Below the pieces are notes generated by a model. The model was given only the letters and a program-made list of their open reading frames with translations, was not told the DNA's origin and did not search any database. A program made the translations under genes and the position numbers. DNA of 64,000 nt from Gracilaria gracilis (lineage: Eukaryota; Rhodophyta; Florideophyceae; Gracilariales; Gracilariaceae): positions 62,001 to 126,000 of the forward strand of contig JARGSG010000183.1 in NCBI GenBank assembly GCA_030374805.1. The letters run 5' to 3'. How positions within the stretch are numbered: the stretch's first letter is position 1; each line of letters starts with the position of its first letter. Below, piece after piece: positions 32,398-43,131 of this stretch.

Positions 32398-32448
32398 TTG
32401 GGGCGGGGAATGATCATCAATTTGGTCGCTGCTACATTCTCTGGGTAC

Positions 32449-35400
32449 TCATACGAACTCTTCATCGGAAACCTCCTCTCGAGGTTCCTGTATACTATGA
32501 GGTATGGCACTCTCTGCAGTTGTAGCTCTATGTTGACGCATAGTGTTCATCTCATTCCGATCATCCACATCATCGAAACTTAGCATGAAACTGCCAGTAA
32601 TATCTGCTAAATTATCGGACACCGAGATCTCCACGCATTCCGCCCCTGTTCCTCTTTGCAGCTCAGCGACAAGTGCTTCGCTTTTCGATGGGAATCGAAA
32701 TTCGTTCCCAACATTTGTTGTCGATACTGTGTTACCATCTTCATAAAGAAAGCGAAGCAGAAGGGGCACGCGATTCTTTTCGTGCAGGGGTTTAGATTTA
32801 ATCCATCTTCGCCTTTTGGTATGAATGTCATTTATATCCTCTCCACGATATCTTTCTCCTAGAACATCTTTGGCAATGCTCCTGAGAACATCTAAACGTT
32901 CAGCTTTCGATCGCGTCGAACTATGTCTCGCTGTTACGACGATGGCGCGGACGTCCTCAACTCGTTGTACGTCATCAACGATCACTTGAACTGTACCAGA
33001 CGATTCTCTGTCTATTTTCCCCCATACAACCACTCTGGCATCTTCTTGAACTACATGTTGTGCATCTGATTCATCGCTGTCCGCCTCTGGGTTGCTCAAG
33101 TCCTCCGTACTCAAAGAGCGGTGTATCGTTTGTTCGACCAATTCGTATTGGCCCGGAAACACAACCCCAGCCACACGACTTGTCGAATCTTCAATCATCC
33201 ATCTAGCCATTTTCTCTCCCTTTGCAGTTGTCACCTTCTTTAGTTCAGTCACACAAGACAAGATCATAACCTGGGCGCCATTTGGAAGAGTAGGAGCGGT
33301 TGACTCCGGCCTCTCCGATCCGCTTAACTCATAACTAGTGTCGGCCACTTCTCCGACAACGAAATCGACTCGTGTACATCCAAGAAACTTCGCAACTTCC
33401 TTTAGGTCCTCAAGGGGGTGACCTGAGGCGTAGAATCCTATGGATGCCTTCTCCCCAGAAAGACGTTCAAGATCAGTAAAATCTGGGCGTTCCTCGCTAG
33501 CACGGGCCAACTCAATTGTTGCCTCTTCCCATGCCGTTCTTTGCAGCTCGGTTAGCTTTTCTATATCCTCCCGTACTGTGTCCTTGCTCTCCCACCTTTT
33601 CTTCTTGTCACGTAGTTTGCGCCGCAATGTCAACAAAACTTCGAACTCCTCAAGCAGAACCCTGCGATTTGAATGAAGCTCATCAAATGCTCCAGCTTGA
33701 ATGAGAGCGGCGATTGCTCTCTTGTTCAGTACTCGCAAGTCAACACGGTTAATCAAGTCCACGATGCTTCTGAATGGCCCCCTCGTATCTCGCTCGTTAA
33801 TAAGGGCTTGACTTACTGACGAACCTACTGTTTTTACAGCTTCAAAACCAAAGCGTACCACACTTGTACCATCTTGGCGATGAACAGTGAAGCCAAGCCC
33901 TGAGGTGTTCACAGATGGAGGAAGAATGCGAACTCCCAGCAGCCTTGCATCGGCCAAGTAACGGACTAGCTTCTCGGACTTTTGCATGTTGGATGTCAAG
34001 AGGCTCGCAGAATATTCAACAGGATAATTTGCTTTCAGAAAGGCTGTTTGATATGTCAAGTAAGCGTACGCGGTAGAATGGGATTTGTTAAAGCAGTATT
34101 CTGCAAACTTCACCATCATATCAAACAACTTCTCAGATACGCCTTCTGAGATCCCCCTCTCACCTGCGCCCTTTACGAACCTCGGGCGTTCTTTCTCCAT
34201 GTCCTTCAGCCTTTTTTTTCCCATGGCTCGACGTAGAATGTCCGCTTGACCCAAGCTGTAACCGGCAAGATCTCGAGCGATACGCATGATCTGTTCTTGG
34301 TACACCATGATGCCATACGTCTCCTTAAGTATGGGCTCCAGAAGCGGGTGGTCGTATTCAATAGGTTCCAACCCATGCTTTCGACCGATAAACTTTGGAA
34401 TCAAACCAGCATCTAGCGGACCAGGTCTGTATAAGGCAAGAATCGAAGATATATCTTCCAGCGATGTAGGTCTAAGCTCTCGAACAATGCTCCGCATACC
34501 AGAGGATGCATCTAATTGAAAGATACCATCCAATTCTCCTTCTGATAGTAATCTGTACGTATTTTCATCGTCGAGAGGAAGCGCATCAACAGAAAAGTCA
34601 AGATCCTGATCAATGCCTTGTTCCCGCCTCCCTTGATTGATAAATTCCAAGGCCTTCTCTATCACGGTTAAGTTCTTTAAGCCCAGAAAGTCCATCTTTA
34701 GCAAACCAACAGACTCGACATCTTCCATCGCATATTGCGTAATGGTTTCTCCATGTTTTGCTTTGGTTAATGGAACTATATCTGTCAAAGGATTCGCAGA
34801 TATCACGACACCCGCCGCGTGAATGCCAAATGTTTTGTTTGTTCCTTCGATGCGCTGCGCTCTATCCAGCCACTCTCGATACTCTGGATGGCTTTCTACA
34901 GCTTTCTTGAAGTCCTTACTTGGTGGTTTCCTCGAGAGTAAGTTCTTCAAGGTCGCCGGCTTCCCACGACTGACTGGGATGAGTTTGGCCAACCGGTCTG
35001 CTTCCCCGTATGGCACATTATGTACTCGAGCAACATCTTTCAGTACTGCCTTGCTCGTCAGCCGATTGAAAGTAATAATTTGCGCAACGCGGCTCTGACC
35101 ATATCGTTCAGTTACATACGCAATGACCTTTTCTCTTCCGCCTACAGAAAAGTCGGTGTCAATGTCCGGCATACTCTTTCGTTCAATATTGAGAAACCGC
35201 TCGAAGAGCAAGTTAAACGGAATCGGGTCCACATCAGTTATACGTAGGGAAAATGCAACAAGCGACCCGGCTGCAGACCCTCTTCCAGGTCCAACAGGGA
35301 TGTTATGAGTCCTGGCGAACTGAATGTAGTCCCATACTACCAGAAAGTACGATGAGAAACCCATGCGCCGAATTATATCCAGTTCCAGGTCCAGACGTTC

Positions 35401-36576
35401 AATGTAAGTTCGCTCTGAGCCTGAAGGGATCAAACCCGATTTGGTTCTTGCCTTCAATCGCTCTTGTAGTCCCAGCCGAGCAACATGGCACAAGTAATCA
35501 TCATGAGAGCTGCCAAACTTCTTTGGTATTGGAAAATCTGGGATTCTAGTAGCGCCGAATAAGTTGTATGACTCAACTTTGTCTGCCACCTGAAGAGTAT
35601 TGTACAGAGCTTCGTCAACTGCGTTCAGTGGTAAATGATCCACAAAGCATTGGCGCATCTCATCAATAGACTTGAAGAACTCGGTTCCGGAATAGCGAAG
35701 ACGGTTTTCATCGGATAATTGTTTCCCTGTTTGAATGCATATTAGAGCGTCATGAGCCTCAGCGTCGAGGCAACTGGTGAAATGACTGTCATTGGTAGCA
35801 ATAACCTTAATTGACAACTCTTTAGATAACTGTATCATTACAGGGTTAACTTTCTTATCCTCCTCACTCCCGTGATCCTGTATTTCGAGGTAGAAGTCGT
35901 CTCCAAACACATCACGAAACCCGCTGGCTACGGTTCGAGCTGAATCAATGTCATCATTAAGGATGGCTTGGGCTATCTCTCCTCCAAGACAGGCACTGGA
36001 GACGATAAGACCTTCACGATACTGATACAATTGGGCCTTATTTATACACGGTCTTGCAAAGATGCCCTTTCCCACCACACCTTCAAGATGGGCTAGGGTG
36101 GTAAGCTTGACCAAGTTTCTGTACCCAATATCATTCTTCGCCAAAACAATAAGATGGTACCGCTTGGGACCTTTTCCATTGGGTTGACCATCCGGAATAT
36201 CGTTGACAATGTACATCTCATTACCGATAATTGGCTTCACCTCCGTATCGGCGCCTGCCCGTACAAGTTGAACGGCACCGTACAACACACCATGATCTGT
36301 CAAGGCTAACGCAGGAACATCCAATTCTGTGGCCCTCGCCACAAGCGTTGGTAATTGGCTCGCACCATCTAGTAGCGAATAGTCTGAATGTACATGAAGC
36401 GGAACATACTGGTTAGCAGGTAGAACATCAATACTGACAGATTCGGCCGATGGCTGAAGTCCTGCAACAATTGTTTTGCGCGGAAAGCGGACGACACGCG
36501 GCTCACAGTGCGAAGCAGATGAAGAGCGGGGGGTCAGAGGCAGAGGCGCCAGAAATGTTAAGCAGCGCAAGCCCAT
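32449..36576 (-). CDS. dnaE: DNA polymerase III alpha subunit (DnaE), cyanobacterial type
   Basis: Replicative C-family DNA polymerase, intact and without introns. The open frame runs back to 36879, but Met at 36576 is a better start: MGLRCLTFLAPLPLTPR looks like a plastid transit peptide. Numbered from 36879, the PHP domain begins at residue 162 (HVHSDYSLLDGASQ), the catalytic palm has PGRGSAAGS and MPDIDTDF (Asp 572/574/576), then LYRPGPLDAGLIPKFIGRKH, AGYSLGQADILRRAMGKK and EYCFNKSHSTAY, followed by helix-hairpin-helix and an OB-fold (QVMILSCVTELKKVTTAKGE). The sequence closely follows cyanobacterial DnaE, and the EY/CFN site that carries the split intein in many cyanobacteria is uninterrupted. 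It ends in TGA. The likely role is organelle DNA replication (inference). Confidence 0.93.
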   Translation of the reverse strand: MGLRCLTFLAPLPLTPRSSSASHCEPRVVRFPRKTIVAGLQPSAESVSIDVLPANQYVPLHVHSDYSLLDGASQLPTLVARATELDVPALALTDHGVLYGAVQLVRAGADTEVKPIIGNEMYIVNDIPDGQPNGKGPKRYHLIVLAKNDIGYRNLVKLTTLAHLEGVVGKGIFARPCINKAQLYQYREGLIVSSACLGGEIAQAILNDDIDSARTVASGFRDVFGDDFYLEIQDHGSEEDKKVNPVMIQLSKELSIKVIATNDSHFTSCLDAEAHDALICIQTGKQLSDENRLRYSGTEFFKSIDEMRQCFVDHLPLNAVDEALYNTLQVADKVESYNLFGATRIPDFPIPKKFGSSHDDYLCHVARLGLQERLKARTKSGLIPSGSERTYIERLDLELDIIRRMGFSSYFLVVWDYIQFARTHNIPVGPGRGSAAGSLVAFSLRITDVDPIPFNLLFERFLNIERKSMPDIDTDFSVGGREKVIAYVTERYGQSRVAQIITFNRLTSKAVLKDVARVHNVPYGEADRLAKLIPVSRGKPATLKNLLSRKPPSKDFKKAVESHPEYREWLDRAQRIEGTNKTFGIHAAGVVISANPLTDIVPLTKAKHGETITQYAMEDVESVGLLKMDFLGLKNLTVIEKALEFINQGRREQGIDQDLDFSVDALPLDDENTYRLLSEGELDGIFQLDASSGMRSIVRELRPTSLEDISSILALYRPGPLDAGLIPKFIGRKHGLEPIEYDHPLLEPILKETYGIMVYQEQIMRIARDLAGYSLGQADILRRAMGKKRLKDMEKERPRFVKGAGERGISEGVSEKLFDMMVKFAEYCFNKSHSTAYAYLTYQTAFLKANYPVEYSASLLTSNMQKSEKLVRYLADARLLGVRILPPSVNTSGLGFTVHRQDGTSVVRFGFEAVKTVGSSVSQALINERDTRGPFRSIVDLINRVDLRVLNKRAIAALIQAGAFDELHSNRRVLLEEFEVLLTLRRKLRDKKKRWESKDTVREDIEKLTELQRTAWEEATIELARASEERPDFTDLERLSGEKASIGFYASGHPLEDLKEVAKFLGCTRVDFVVGEVADTSYELSGSERPESTAPTLPNGAQVMILSCVTELKKVTTAKGEKMARWMIEDSTSRVAGVVFPGQYELVEQTIHRSLSTEDLSNPEADSDESDAQHVVQEDARVVVWGKIDRESSGTVQVIVDDVQRVEDVRAIVVTARHSSTRSKAERLDVLRSIAKDVLGERYRGEDINDIHTKRRRWIKSKPLHEKNRVPLLLRFLYEDGNTVSTTNVGNEFRFPSKSEALVAELQRGTGAECVEISVSDNLADITGSFMLSFDDVDDRNEMNTMRQHRATTAESAIPHSIQEPREEVSDEEFV

Positions 36577-37007
36577 TGGAGCAGAAGTGAGACACAGTCC
36601 ACAACGATGGCAGTATCGATGTGAACTCTCCCAGCTTCCCGACCCGGACTCGGAATACTGGGGAAAAGTCAGAAGTGTGTCTGGCCCGTTCTGAAATGAG
36701 TCGGGGAGCTCGCGGTGTGTTATACACACATTGTATCCATCTATTTGACCTTGCGGATCAACTACGAACGGTAAATTACGCGAGATCTTGCCGCACAGGC
36801 AGTGGCGGCAGTACGTGTAGATAGAAGATTTGGCCTCAGATATTTGGCCTGTCGTTTTTGAGTGCAATGTGAATGGCACATCGGCTGCTGTACCCCACCG
36901 CCGGGAAAGTTCTATATACCTTGTGTCAGACGTTCAGCTTTCACTCCAAGCTTGGTATCATCTGGAACTTCCAGTAGGGTGTGAACCAAGCCTCGGCTTC
37001 AGCTATC

Positions 37008-37292
37008 ATGGCCTCTTCTTCAACTCCCGCCTCATCCAGTCGCCCAGTGTCGGCGAGCCACGGCCACGGAAGTACCCCCGCCGATTTCCTCAAGGCCGTG
37101 CTCGGGCGTCCGGTCGTCGTGAAACTGAATACCTCGGTTGAGTACCGCGGAATCCTCGCTTGTTTGGATGGCTACATGAATATAGCACTGGAACAGACGG
37201 AAGAGTATGTGAATGGAGATCTTAAGAACACGTTCGGCGATGCCTTTATTCGCGGTAACAATGTCATGTATATATCGGCCACGAAGTCATGA
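37008..37292 (+). CDS. LSM6: U6 snRNA-associated Sm-like protein LSm6
   Basis: 94 residues with the Sm fold: Sm1 in DFLKAVLGRPVVVKLNTSVE and YRGILACLDGYMNIALEQTE, Sm2 in DAFIRGNNVMYIS. These match LSm6, a subunit of the LSm1-7 (mRNA decay) and LSm2-8 (U6 snRNP) rings. The ATG at 37008 (ATCATGGCC) is preferred over an upstream GTG-bounded extension. It is divergent from dnaE by about 430 bp and convergent with mutS2. Confidence 0.93.
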   Translation: MASSSTPASSSRPVSASHGHGSTPADFLKAVLGRPVVVKLNTSVEYRGILACLDGYMNIALEQTEEYVNGDLKNTFGDAFIRGNNVMYISATKS

Positions 37293-37397
37293 ACACACGA
37301 ATACGTGAAGACCGTGCAAACGTCTATCGTAAGACGTGACGGACATCTTTGCAAGTGGAGGCCGGATTAGAACTTGTGGAATCTCCATTCCCACCAT

Positions 37398-40279
37398 TTA
37401 TTGAAGAAACGCTACAGTAACCCCCGTACCCCCGTCGTCCTGCTCCGCGTATGATATTCTTTCAACTAGTTCATGTTTTGACAAAAACTCTCTGATTGCA
37501 TCTCTGAGTCGACCAGTTCCATGTCCGTGTATTACCCATAAAGTCCCCATCGCGAGCGCCTTGCTTATTGCCCTGTCGACAATAGGCTCGGCCGAATCCA
37601 CCCTCTGCCCTCTGATGTCAATCGTGTTGGCAGCCGTACGAACTCTGAGTTGCTTCTTGGAAGTTCCGCTTCCACGGCTCCGTTTAGAAGTCATGCTGGA
37701 ACGCTCAACCTTTCTGGCGTTCACCGAGACGATTTCTTCTACCTTCACTTTTGCCCTCATAGCTCCTATCGCTACCATCAGTTCCTTCTTGCTGAGCTTT
37801 TGCACCACCTCGACTTCATTTGCACTTATCCTTGGAACAGTCACTCTGTCACCTTCGTTAATATTCTCAACGTTGATTCGCCCTGTTCGCACGACTTGAG
37901 GCGAAGAAATTTCGGCACCAGGAACTTTCATCTTCCCCAACTTTTCCGTGGCACGCCCTGCAGCTTGTGCCGAGCCACCACCCTTTTGCATGTCTCTAAT
38001 AACTTTGGCTATTTGTTTCTTTGCTTGCTTCACCTCCATATCCATTGCACTCTTCTGGTCCTTTCTCAACTGCGCTTCATTCTCCCGTAGTCGATCGAGA
38101 CGGCTCTCCAACTCAGAGCGCATTGCACTCGCTTCCCGCAACACACGTTCGGAATCTTCGCGTGCAGTTTCAGCGGCATTCTTATCACGCTCAAGACTGG
38201 ATATCATCTTTTCGATGTCTACTCTTGTGCTTTGCCCGTTCTCGCCATCCGCTCCGTTCAATAGAAAGTGCGCCTCCTCAATGACGGCGAGATCCAATCC
38301 GAGTCGCTCCGCAATCGCCAGAGCATTTGACCGACCTGGTATCCCCCAGATCAACCGGTATGTCGGCACCATATTGACATCATCGAATTCGACGCTGGCA
38401 TTCTCGAAGAAACGGACAGAGCTGTCCTTCGAGTATTTCAAAGTCTTAAGCTCACCGTGATGCGTGGTAGCAAAAGTTAGTGCAGCTCGATTCCCGACGG
38501 CCAGATGTCTAAGAATGGACATTCCCAGCGCAGCGCCTTCAGCCGGATCCTGTTGATGCACAAAGAAAACAGTCGTAAACAAGTCAGGAGTTAGTCACGG
38601 GTACTCTTATCAATCTGCACATCAGCCTTGTCTTACACGAACGAGGTGGTACATACCGTTCCAGATCCAATCTCATCCAACAAAACTAACGACTGTGGTG
38701 TGCTAGCGGCCAGAATGCGCTTGATTCTCTCAACATGTCCCGAGAATGTAGACAGAGACTGTACCAGCGATTGATCGTCGCCAATGTCCGCAAGCACGTT
38801 ATCGAAGTACGGAATGCGCGTACAAAGCTGATCATCATCGTCACCACCTTTCTGCAACTCGCCTGGTACAAACATACCTGCCTTCGCCATGAGTACCGAC
38901 ACTCCAAGTGTCTTCAACGCCAGCGTCTTTCCACCGGTGTTTGGTCCAGTGACACAGACGCAGCGAACATGGTCGGAGAGTTGATAATTTGAGGGGACAA
39001 CCTCCCGCTTCCACAGCGGTTCTTCGCTTTGTGCGGTTTGTGAGGAAGGGTTTTGCTGCTCCGTAGACTGAGTGCGCGTCATGGCGCTCCACGAGAGCAA
39101 TGGATGTCGCACGCGCAACAAGCGCAGAGGTTTGGTATTATCAAACTGCACGTCGACAGCACCGAGTTGATGTGAAGCGCTGGAATTGGCGGCGGCGACA
39201 TCCAGCTCGCAGATCACGTCACACAAGTGCGATACATCGTGGCGCAAGGGAGCAACCAAGTCACTCACTTCTCTCAGCACCTTGTTAATTCTGGCGCGCT
39301 CCTTCGCAGCCAGCATGCACAAGCGGTCGTTGAGCGGGCGCACAGCAGCCGGCTCCAAGTACGTGGTGCCGCCCGAAGCGCTGACGTCATGCACGACGGC
39401 AGGTTTGAAGATGGCCTTTCTCGGCGTCTTGACCGGGATGACAAAGCGGTCGTAACGCATGTTGATGACGCGCTCCTGCATAGCGTCGGCATGACTGGCC
39501 ATGATTCGGTTCAGTCGCGCATTGATATCGGAGGTGGTGGCGCGAATGTCGGCGCGAATGTTGCTCAAAGGGGTGTCAAAGGTATCAACGACCTGCGAAA
39601 AGTCATCAATCAACTGGTTGATCTTCGTCTCCACGTGCAGATATGTCCTGACATCAGTGACAAGCTCCTTGAGAACCGACAAGCGTTCATCCTGTTCGGC
39701 GTCAATAAAGCGGCGTACTCTCCGTGCGGCCGCCAAGGTATCAGCAACGCGTCTCAGCTCCGCGGTGGTGAGCAGCACGCCCTTCTCCGCTTGCAGCAAC
39801 AGCTGGTGCAGGTCGCGCACGCCGCGAAAGTCAAGCGTCTTCATGAGCGTGAAGTACAGGTAATGAACGGCCCTGGTGAGCGCCAACAAGCGCTCACTAC
39901 CCTCCCTCGACGGCGGGATGTGCATGCCGCGCTCGCGTAGCAACTGCGCGCGCGCCAGCTCCGTCGCCGCGTGCCGGCCCACGTGCGCCGACACAGCCGG
40001 CCAGTCCAGCCGGCGCAGCGTCTCCTCCAACACCGGCGGGTCGTCGGGCGTCGCGGGCTGGCCCGAGCGCTCGTGCTCGCGCGGCAGCGACGCCGGCACG
40101 GCCGGTACGACCGAAGTTGACGCCGACGCCGACGCAGACAGCAGCAGCAGCCTGCGCGGCGGTGTAGGCGGCGGCGGCGCGCGGCGGCGCGCGGCGTGCA
40201 GCGGCGTGTGGCGCGGGGCGTACGCCACGCGCGGCCATAGCTCGCGCGCGAGCGGCGCGGCGAAGGTCGGCGCGCCCAT
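37398..40279 (-). CDS. mutS2: MutS2 with Smr domain, one intron
   Basis: MutS2 is a bacterial and plastid ATPase that acts on recombination intermediates and stalled ribosomes. Exon 1 ends in the ATPase core: VTGPNTGGKTLALKTLGV (Walker A), STFSGH, LVLLDEIGSGT (Walker B). A 107-bp intron (38550-38656; GTATGT donor, TGACTAAC branch, CAACAG acceptor, phase 0) separates it from DPAEGAALG and THHGELK. The coiled coil follows, and the C-terminal Smr nuclease-like domain has DIRGQRVDSAEP and HGHGTGRLRDAI. The start at 40279 (MGAPTFAAPLARELWPR) gives a transit-like peptide; an in-frame ATG at 40429 is the alternative. TAA stop at 37398-37400. Its body matches the full family length. Confidence 0.93.
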
Positions 40280-40711
40280 GGGCAGTGCAAGCGCGCAGGG
40301 GAGGGGAGGAGTGCGCGACGCGGCTGTTCGCAGCTGTGCTCGCAGCTGAGGGCGCGCGCTGCAGCCGTGGCGGCGGAGATATCTATAGAGTTTACCTGCG
40401 AGTGCGCCGTGGCGGCTCGTGGCATTCATTGGCGTCGTTTGATGCTCGGTCACACGCCGCGCCGCTTGGCGCTGGCAAACGGCGCCCGTCAAGTGCGCCC
40501 TTGTTACGTTGGCAAGGAAGCGGAGGGTGCGTCGCACGGCGCGCCACCGAATTGGCGTGATCCGAATCGAACATGATGTTCAATGAACATTGTTCATCAT
40601 CATTGATTAGTCCCGCGACCATCTGCCTCGCGCTCCTCAGGCCCAGCTGAACGCTCGCGCGCGCCATTCGCCCCCACACGCACGCGCACAAGCGCACGCG
40701 CCGCGTCCGCG

Positions 40712-41730
40712 ATGACCTCGCCGCTCGCCGCGCTGTGCGCCTGGCTGCGTCCGCGCCGCCTACGCGCTTGCGTGCCGCCCGCGCTTCTTGGCGGCGCGCC
40801 TCGCGGCTCGCTTGAGCACGCCGTGCGTTCGCTGTGCGACTCACCTGTCCGCGCGTCATCCAATGCAGGCCGACCACCCCGTCCAACCGCCACACGGCGC
40901 TCATCGACTAGTCCAAGCTCTACAAGGGCCGCCCGCACCCGCGCCTGTCCGTCGGGCTCACCAAGCGCGCAGGCCGCTCGAGCCTCTCTGGCCGCATCAC
41001 CGTGCGCTACCAAGGCGGCGGGAACAAGCGCCTGTACAGAATCGTCGACTTTAGACGATCGGCTTGGGAGGGCATTCCGGCCGTCATGCAGCGCATCGAA
41101 TACGACCCCAACCGAAGCGCCCTCATCGCGCTGCTGCGCCATCAGAAGAAGTGCGCCCCCGTCAAGAACAGACAGAGACCGGATCGCTTTGCGTACATCA
41201 TCTGTCCCGTTGGCTTGCAGATCGGCCAGACGGTTGTTGCCAGTCGACACGCGCAGGTTGATGTCAAGGTTGGCAACGCTATGACGCTTCGACATGTCCC
41301 GGTTGGTACCTTCGTGCATAACATCGAACTTCGACCCGGTCACGGTGCGCAGATGTGTCGTTCGGCGGATACCAGCGCGCGTGTGCTTGAGCGCGATGAG
41401 TCCAAGGGCTTGGCGCTTCTCAGGCTGCAGAGCAAGGAACAGCGACTGGTCAGATTGTCGTGCATGGCCTCCATTTGCCAGGTCAGCAACCCTGAGCATA
41501 AGAACCAGAGCTTTGGAAAGGCGGGTCGCATGAGGTGGAAAGGCATTCGTCCTTCTGTGCGTGGTGTTGCTATGAATCCTGTTGATCATCCACATGGTGG
41601 TGGTGAAGGCAACACTAGTGGCGGTCGACCTTCGGTTTCCAAATGGGGCAAACCGACCAAGGGACATCGCACAAGGAAAAAGCGAAAACTGAGTGCCAAG
41701 TACATTGTTAAGCGACGCTTCGACAAGTAA
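40712..41730 (+). CDS. organellar ribosomal protein L2 (uL2), bacterial type
   Basis: The frame from about 40870 gives RPTTPSNRHTALID, then YKGRPHPRLSVGLTKRAGRS, GRITVRYQGGGNKRLYRIVDF, GTFVHNIELRPGHGAQ, and the peptidyl-transferase-proximal VAMNPVDHPHGGGEGNTSGG with the basic tail. It binds 23S-type rRNA. An Arg-rich leader MTSPLAALCAWLRPRRLR starts at ATG 40712 in a different frame and looks mitochondrial, with no Phe motif. Two defects separate leader and body: a frame change and an in-frame TAG at 40909-40911 just before SKLYKGRP. An intron ending CGACTAG cannot be excluded, but the residues it would remove look like genuine L2. It ends in TAA. Confidence 0.85.
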
Positions 41731-41768
41731 ACAACAACAAGTTACCACCAACCTACATATCTATCACA

Positions 41769-42012
41769 GCGTTGCTGAACTCAAAAAGTAGAAGATGGAT
41801 CCATCTTCTACTTATTGAGTTCAGCAACGCCCACATTGATCCCGAATCATGTAGTTTACAGCCCGAAAATCAGCAACGCACCTCCGTAAAGTTAGCAACC
41901 CCTGTGGGGTATTAGAGCACTGAACGCTCGCGAACACGATCGTCTCTCCTCTGCGTGCAACCTGCCGTCATTAGGGTACGGTCTGCACGGCCGCGTTTGT
42001 CACAAAATAGAG
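41769..42012 (-). mobile_element. palindrome-ended repeat element, copy B
   Basis: A 62-bp near-perfect palindrome (41769-41830, one mismatch, centred on GGATCC) is followed by about 180 bp that match copy A in reverse orientation, plus a 37-bp internal segment absent from copy A. The palindromic end faces copy A, so the two copies form large inverted repeats around 14.7 kb. No gene inside. Confidence 0.75.
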
Positions 42013-42750
42013 GTGTAAGGACCTTGCGTTGAATATATTGCGCAGGTGCGCATCAGAATGGCGCATTGCGTCATGATGACGCAACTGTATCTAAAGCAGA
42101 CGCGCGCGTCGCCAGCCACGGCGCGTGCGCTGCCACTCTTCCAGCACGCGCCAACCGTTGGCGGCCCTCGCGAATTCAAGTTGAATTCAGTCCAACTGCG
42201 CACTCTCTCCAACCGTTGGGTCTTGCAACGTATCATAAACGATCTCCTTCATATCCATCTCGCATCTAACTGTTGGCACAAGTTAGCGTTGCTGACGGTG
42301 AGGGTTATCGATAATCTTTATCTCGGTAGAATCCACCAATCCCCACCACTTGGCCAATTGCGTGCTCTTACGCCACCTTGAGCGCGCTTCGCCTGGCAAA
42401 CAGATAATATTGCAATAAATTTATTATACCTTAACTGCATCTAATTTCCTATCGTGTATGACCCGCATTAATGTACGGCTGTGGCTGCCGTACTCCATAC
42501 AAATATGTCGGAGGTCAATGCTGAAACCGTACGTGTCGCCATTATGCGCAGCAATCCTGCAACGCGCATTTGTAGGCTTCTGTAACAACATGTCAAAGAC
42601 TTTACACCGTGCCTCTCCAGCCTTAGGGTTGCAGAGCAGAGTGCTACCAATATACCATCTTCTCACTCAGTGAGTTTCCATAGATAACTGTGACAGTATT
42701 GGCGTTTTCTTGGCTCTGTCTCACAATCACTACTGTGACTTAGTTTTACC
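42013..42750. other. intergenic; one weak minus-strand frame
   Basis: Contains an 80-codon minus frame (42424-42666, MRRWYIGSTLL...) of ordinary composition and no known family. The rest shows no recognisable gene; CCAACCGTTGG-type short inverted motifs occur near 42148 and 42210. Confidence 0.3.
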
Positions 42751-43131
42751 ATGGACCTTTTTCCAAGCGTTAGGACCAAGAAGAGGAAACGAAGCGAATA
42801 CGAGAAAGACAGGTCGGCCTTATTGGAACTACTGACGAGATACAAGGACTTTGAGTTTAAAACGGACCTACAGTTCGCAGATGTACGCAAACAAAAGCCT
42901 GTAATGGAACCCGATTCCTTCGAAATCCTCGACACTTTTGACCACGAGACAAATGAGTGTTACATTTGCAGCAAAACCCCCAAGGAACACTATGTTAGTG
43001 TCTGCCAGGATTGCACCAACCAACCCCAAGACTTTGGCCAAAGCTATGTTGTATTCTGTGTCGAAGTAGACAAAGTTTATCAATGCGTTCGATGTCCCGT
43101 TTGTCTCTTTTGGGCCATCTATGGTCGATAA
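42751..43131 (+). CDS. small zinc-finger-like protein
   Basis: 126 residues: a basic start (KKRKRSEYEK) and paired Cys motifs CYICSKTPKEHYVSVCQDC and CVRCPVC that could bind two zinc ions. The frame begins at an ATG in TACCATGG context. It lies 200 bp before the recombinase gene on the same strand and may be its first exon or a companion gene. No family assigned. Confidence 0.45.
   Translation: MDLFPSVRTKKRKRSEYEKDRSALLELLTRYKDFEFKTDLQFADVRKQKPVMEPDSFEILDTFDHETNECYICSKTPKEHYVSVCQDCTNQPQDFGQSYVVFCVEVDKVYQCVRCPVCLFWAIYGR

Noticed and set aside
28007-40279. Bacterial contamination as source of ligA, dnaE and mutS2
   Set aside because: LSM6 lies among them, mutS2 has a spliceosomal intron, N-terminal extensions are present, and the genes are on both strands with eukaryotic spacing.
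40712-40911. A 77-bp intron in L2 ending CGACTAG that would remove the in-frame TAG
   Set aside because: The removed sequence encodes RPTTPSNRHTALID, which resembles the native L2 N-terminus, and branch and donor signals are weak; a frame lesion is simpler, though not proven.
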